In this document: positions 4,953 to 5,161 of the stretch, in pieces
Position numbering within the stretch: position 1 is the first letter of the stretch
Layout of the letters: every line of letters starts with the position of its first letter
Assembly: GCA_027065835.1 (NCBI GenBank)
Contig: JAMONK010000246.1
Span: 1 to 5,161 of the forward strand
DNA from: Thermococcus sp.
GTDB lineage: Archaea; Methanobacteriota_B; Thermococci; Thermococcales; Thermococcaceae
Length of the DNA stretch: 5,161 bases
Reading direction: 5' to 3'
The notes under the pieces: model-generated
Told to the model about the DNA's origin: nothing
The model's input: the letters and a program-made list of their open reading frames with translations, nothing else
The model's database searches: none
Made by a program: the position numbers and the translations under genes

Positions 4953-5161
4953 GGAGGAACCTCCATAGGGGTATTATTTCGATTCCGTCTGTTTTCTTCT
5001 CTATGTCCCACGTTATCAGCTTTGCATTTTTCCACCCGAAGAGTCGCTTTGCCTTCCTCAGAGCTTTGAGTTCCCTTTCTAGTGTTCCCGGCCTCGAAAC
5101 GTCGTAGCTCACCTGAATCAACGTTTCCTCCTCTGGCAGAACGAAGTCCACCTCCCAGTTC
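4915..5161 (-). CDS. C-terminal part of an archaeal AAA ATPase with DUF4143-like domain, 5' end beyond window
   Basis: The frame is open to the right edge; the codons before the GTG at 5151 read N-W-E, giving NWEVDFVLPEEETLIQVSYD. The E-V-D-F-V followed by L-I-Q-V-S-Y-D is typical of the PD-(D/E)XK-like C-terminal domain (DUF4143) of archaeal and bacterial AAA_14-type ATPases. So are the following 'GTLERELKALRKAKRLFG', the strand LITWD and the closing IIPLWRFLL. Such proteins usually have about 400 residues, so only the last 20% is visible. They are mobile, variably distributed and often linked with toxin-antitoxin-like or accessory functions; the true activity is unclear. The protein continues 11 residues (DYRDRNSTGGA) past the usual end because the frame runs into the next gene, which it overlaps by 38 nt. 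The GTG at 5151 is not a likely start, since it lies inside the conserved motif. Confidence 0.75.
   Translation of the reverse strand, partial: NWEVDFVLPEEETLIQVSYDVSRPGTLERELKALRKAKRLFGWKNAKLITWDIEKKTDGIEIIPLWRFLLDYRDRNSTGGA
4959..4964 (-). promoter_or_regulatory. Shine-Dalgarno GGAGGT for the small gene, inside the upstream reading frame
   Basis: GGAGGT sits 6 nt before the TTG at 4952 and supports that non-ATG start over internal ones. It is also half of a short palindrome: GGAGG and CCTCC around two bases (4953-4964). Confidence 0.6.

Noticed and set aside
1..5161. tRNA, rRNA, CRISPR array or insertion sequence
   Set aside because: No cloverleaf-like segments, regular direct repeats, transposase frames or terminal inverted repeats with target duplications were seen.

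Overview
The window looks like a piece of a hyperthermophilic archaeal chromosome, most likely Thermococcus or a close relative. Three things point there: GC-rich, tightly packed genes; GGTGA(T)-type Shine-Dalgarno sites 3-6 nt before ATG, GTG or TTG starts; and A/T-only TATA boxes about 31-38 nt upstream of two start codons. The first gene is also a typically archaeal family (DUF460/COG2433). The genus assignment is an inference from these features.

Layout, left to right. (1) The 3' part of a plus-strand DUF460 gene (2-1351), predicted to carry an RNase H-fold nuclease domain, a long coiled coil and a C-terminal domain. (2) Converging on it, a minus-strand two-gene operon: a six-helix membrane protein (1662-2279) followed by a 98-residue winged-helix regulator (1361-1657). 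(3) Divergent from that operon, across a 167-bp intergenic region, a plus-strand KaiC/RadA-like protein that has lost its Walker A motif (2447-3196). (4) Converging on that, a minus-strand three-gene operon: another six-helix membrane protein (4113-4694), a second 98-residue winged-helix regulator (3815-4111) and a CPBP-type intramembrane protease (3202-3822). (5) At the right edge, a small unrecognised protein (4758-4952) overlapping the 3' end of a gene that runs off the window (4915-5161), apparently the C-terminus of an archaeal AAA ATPase of the DUF4143 type.

The most notable content is a duplicated 'membrane protein + winged-helix regulator' module. The two regulators have equal length and match at 41 of 98 positions without gaps. 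The two membrane proteins share a layout (charged N-terminal helix, two TM, charged loop, four TM) but little sequence beyond the N-terminal helix. In both copies the genes are nearly contiguous, and the TATA box lies at the same distance from the start. The two promoter regions also share an exact 12-base word, CCAGAGAAACTC. In the second copy this word forms the core of a 19-nt near-perfect dyad between the TATA box and the start codon, a good candidate operator. The inferred picture is two paralogous membrane-sensor/regulator pairs, each controlling its own transcription and possibly a neighbour: the protease in one case and the KaiC-like protein in the other. No tRNA, rRNA, CRISPR array or transposable element was seen, and no gene-free stretch exceeds about 170 bases.
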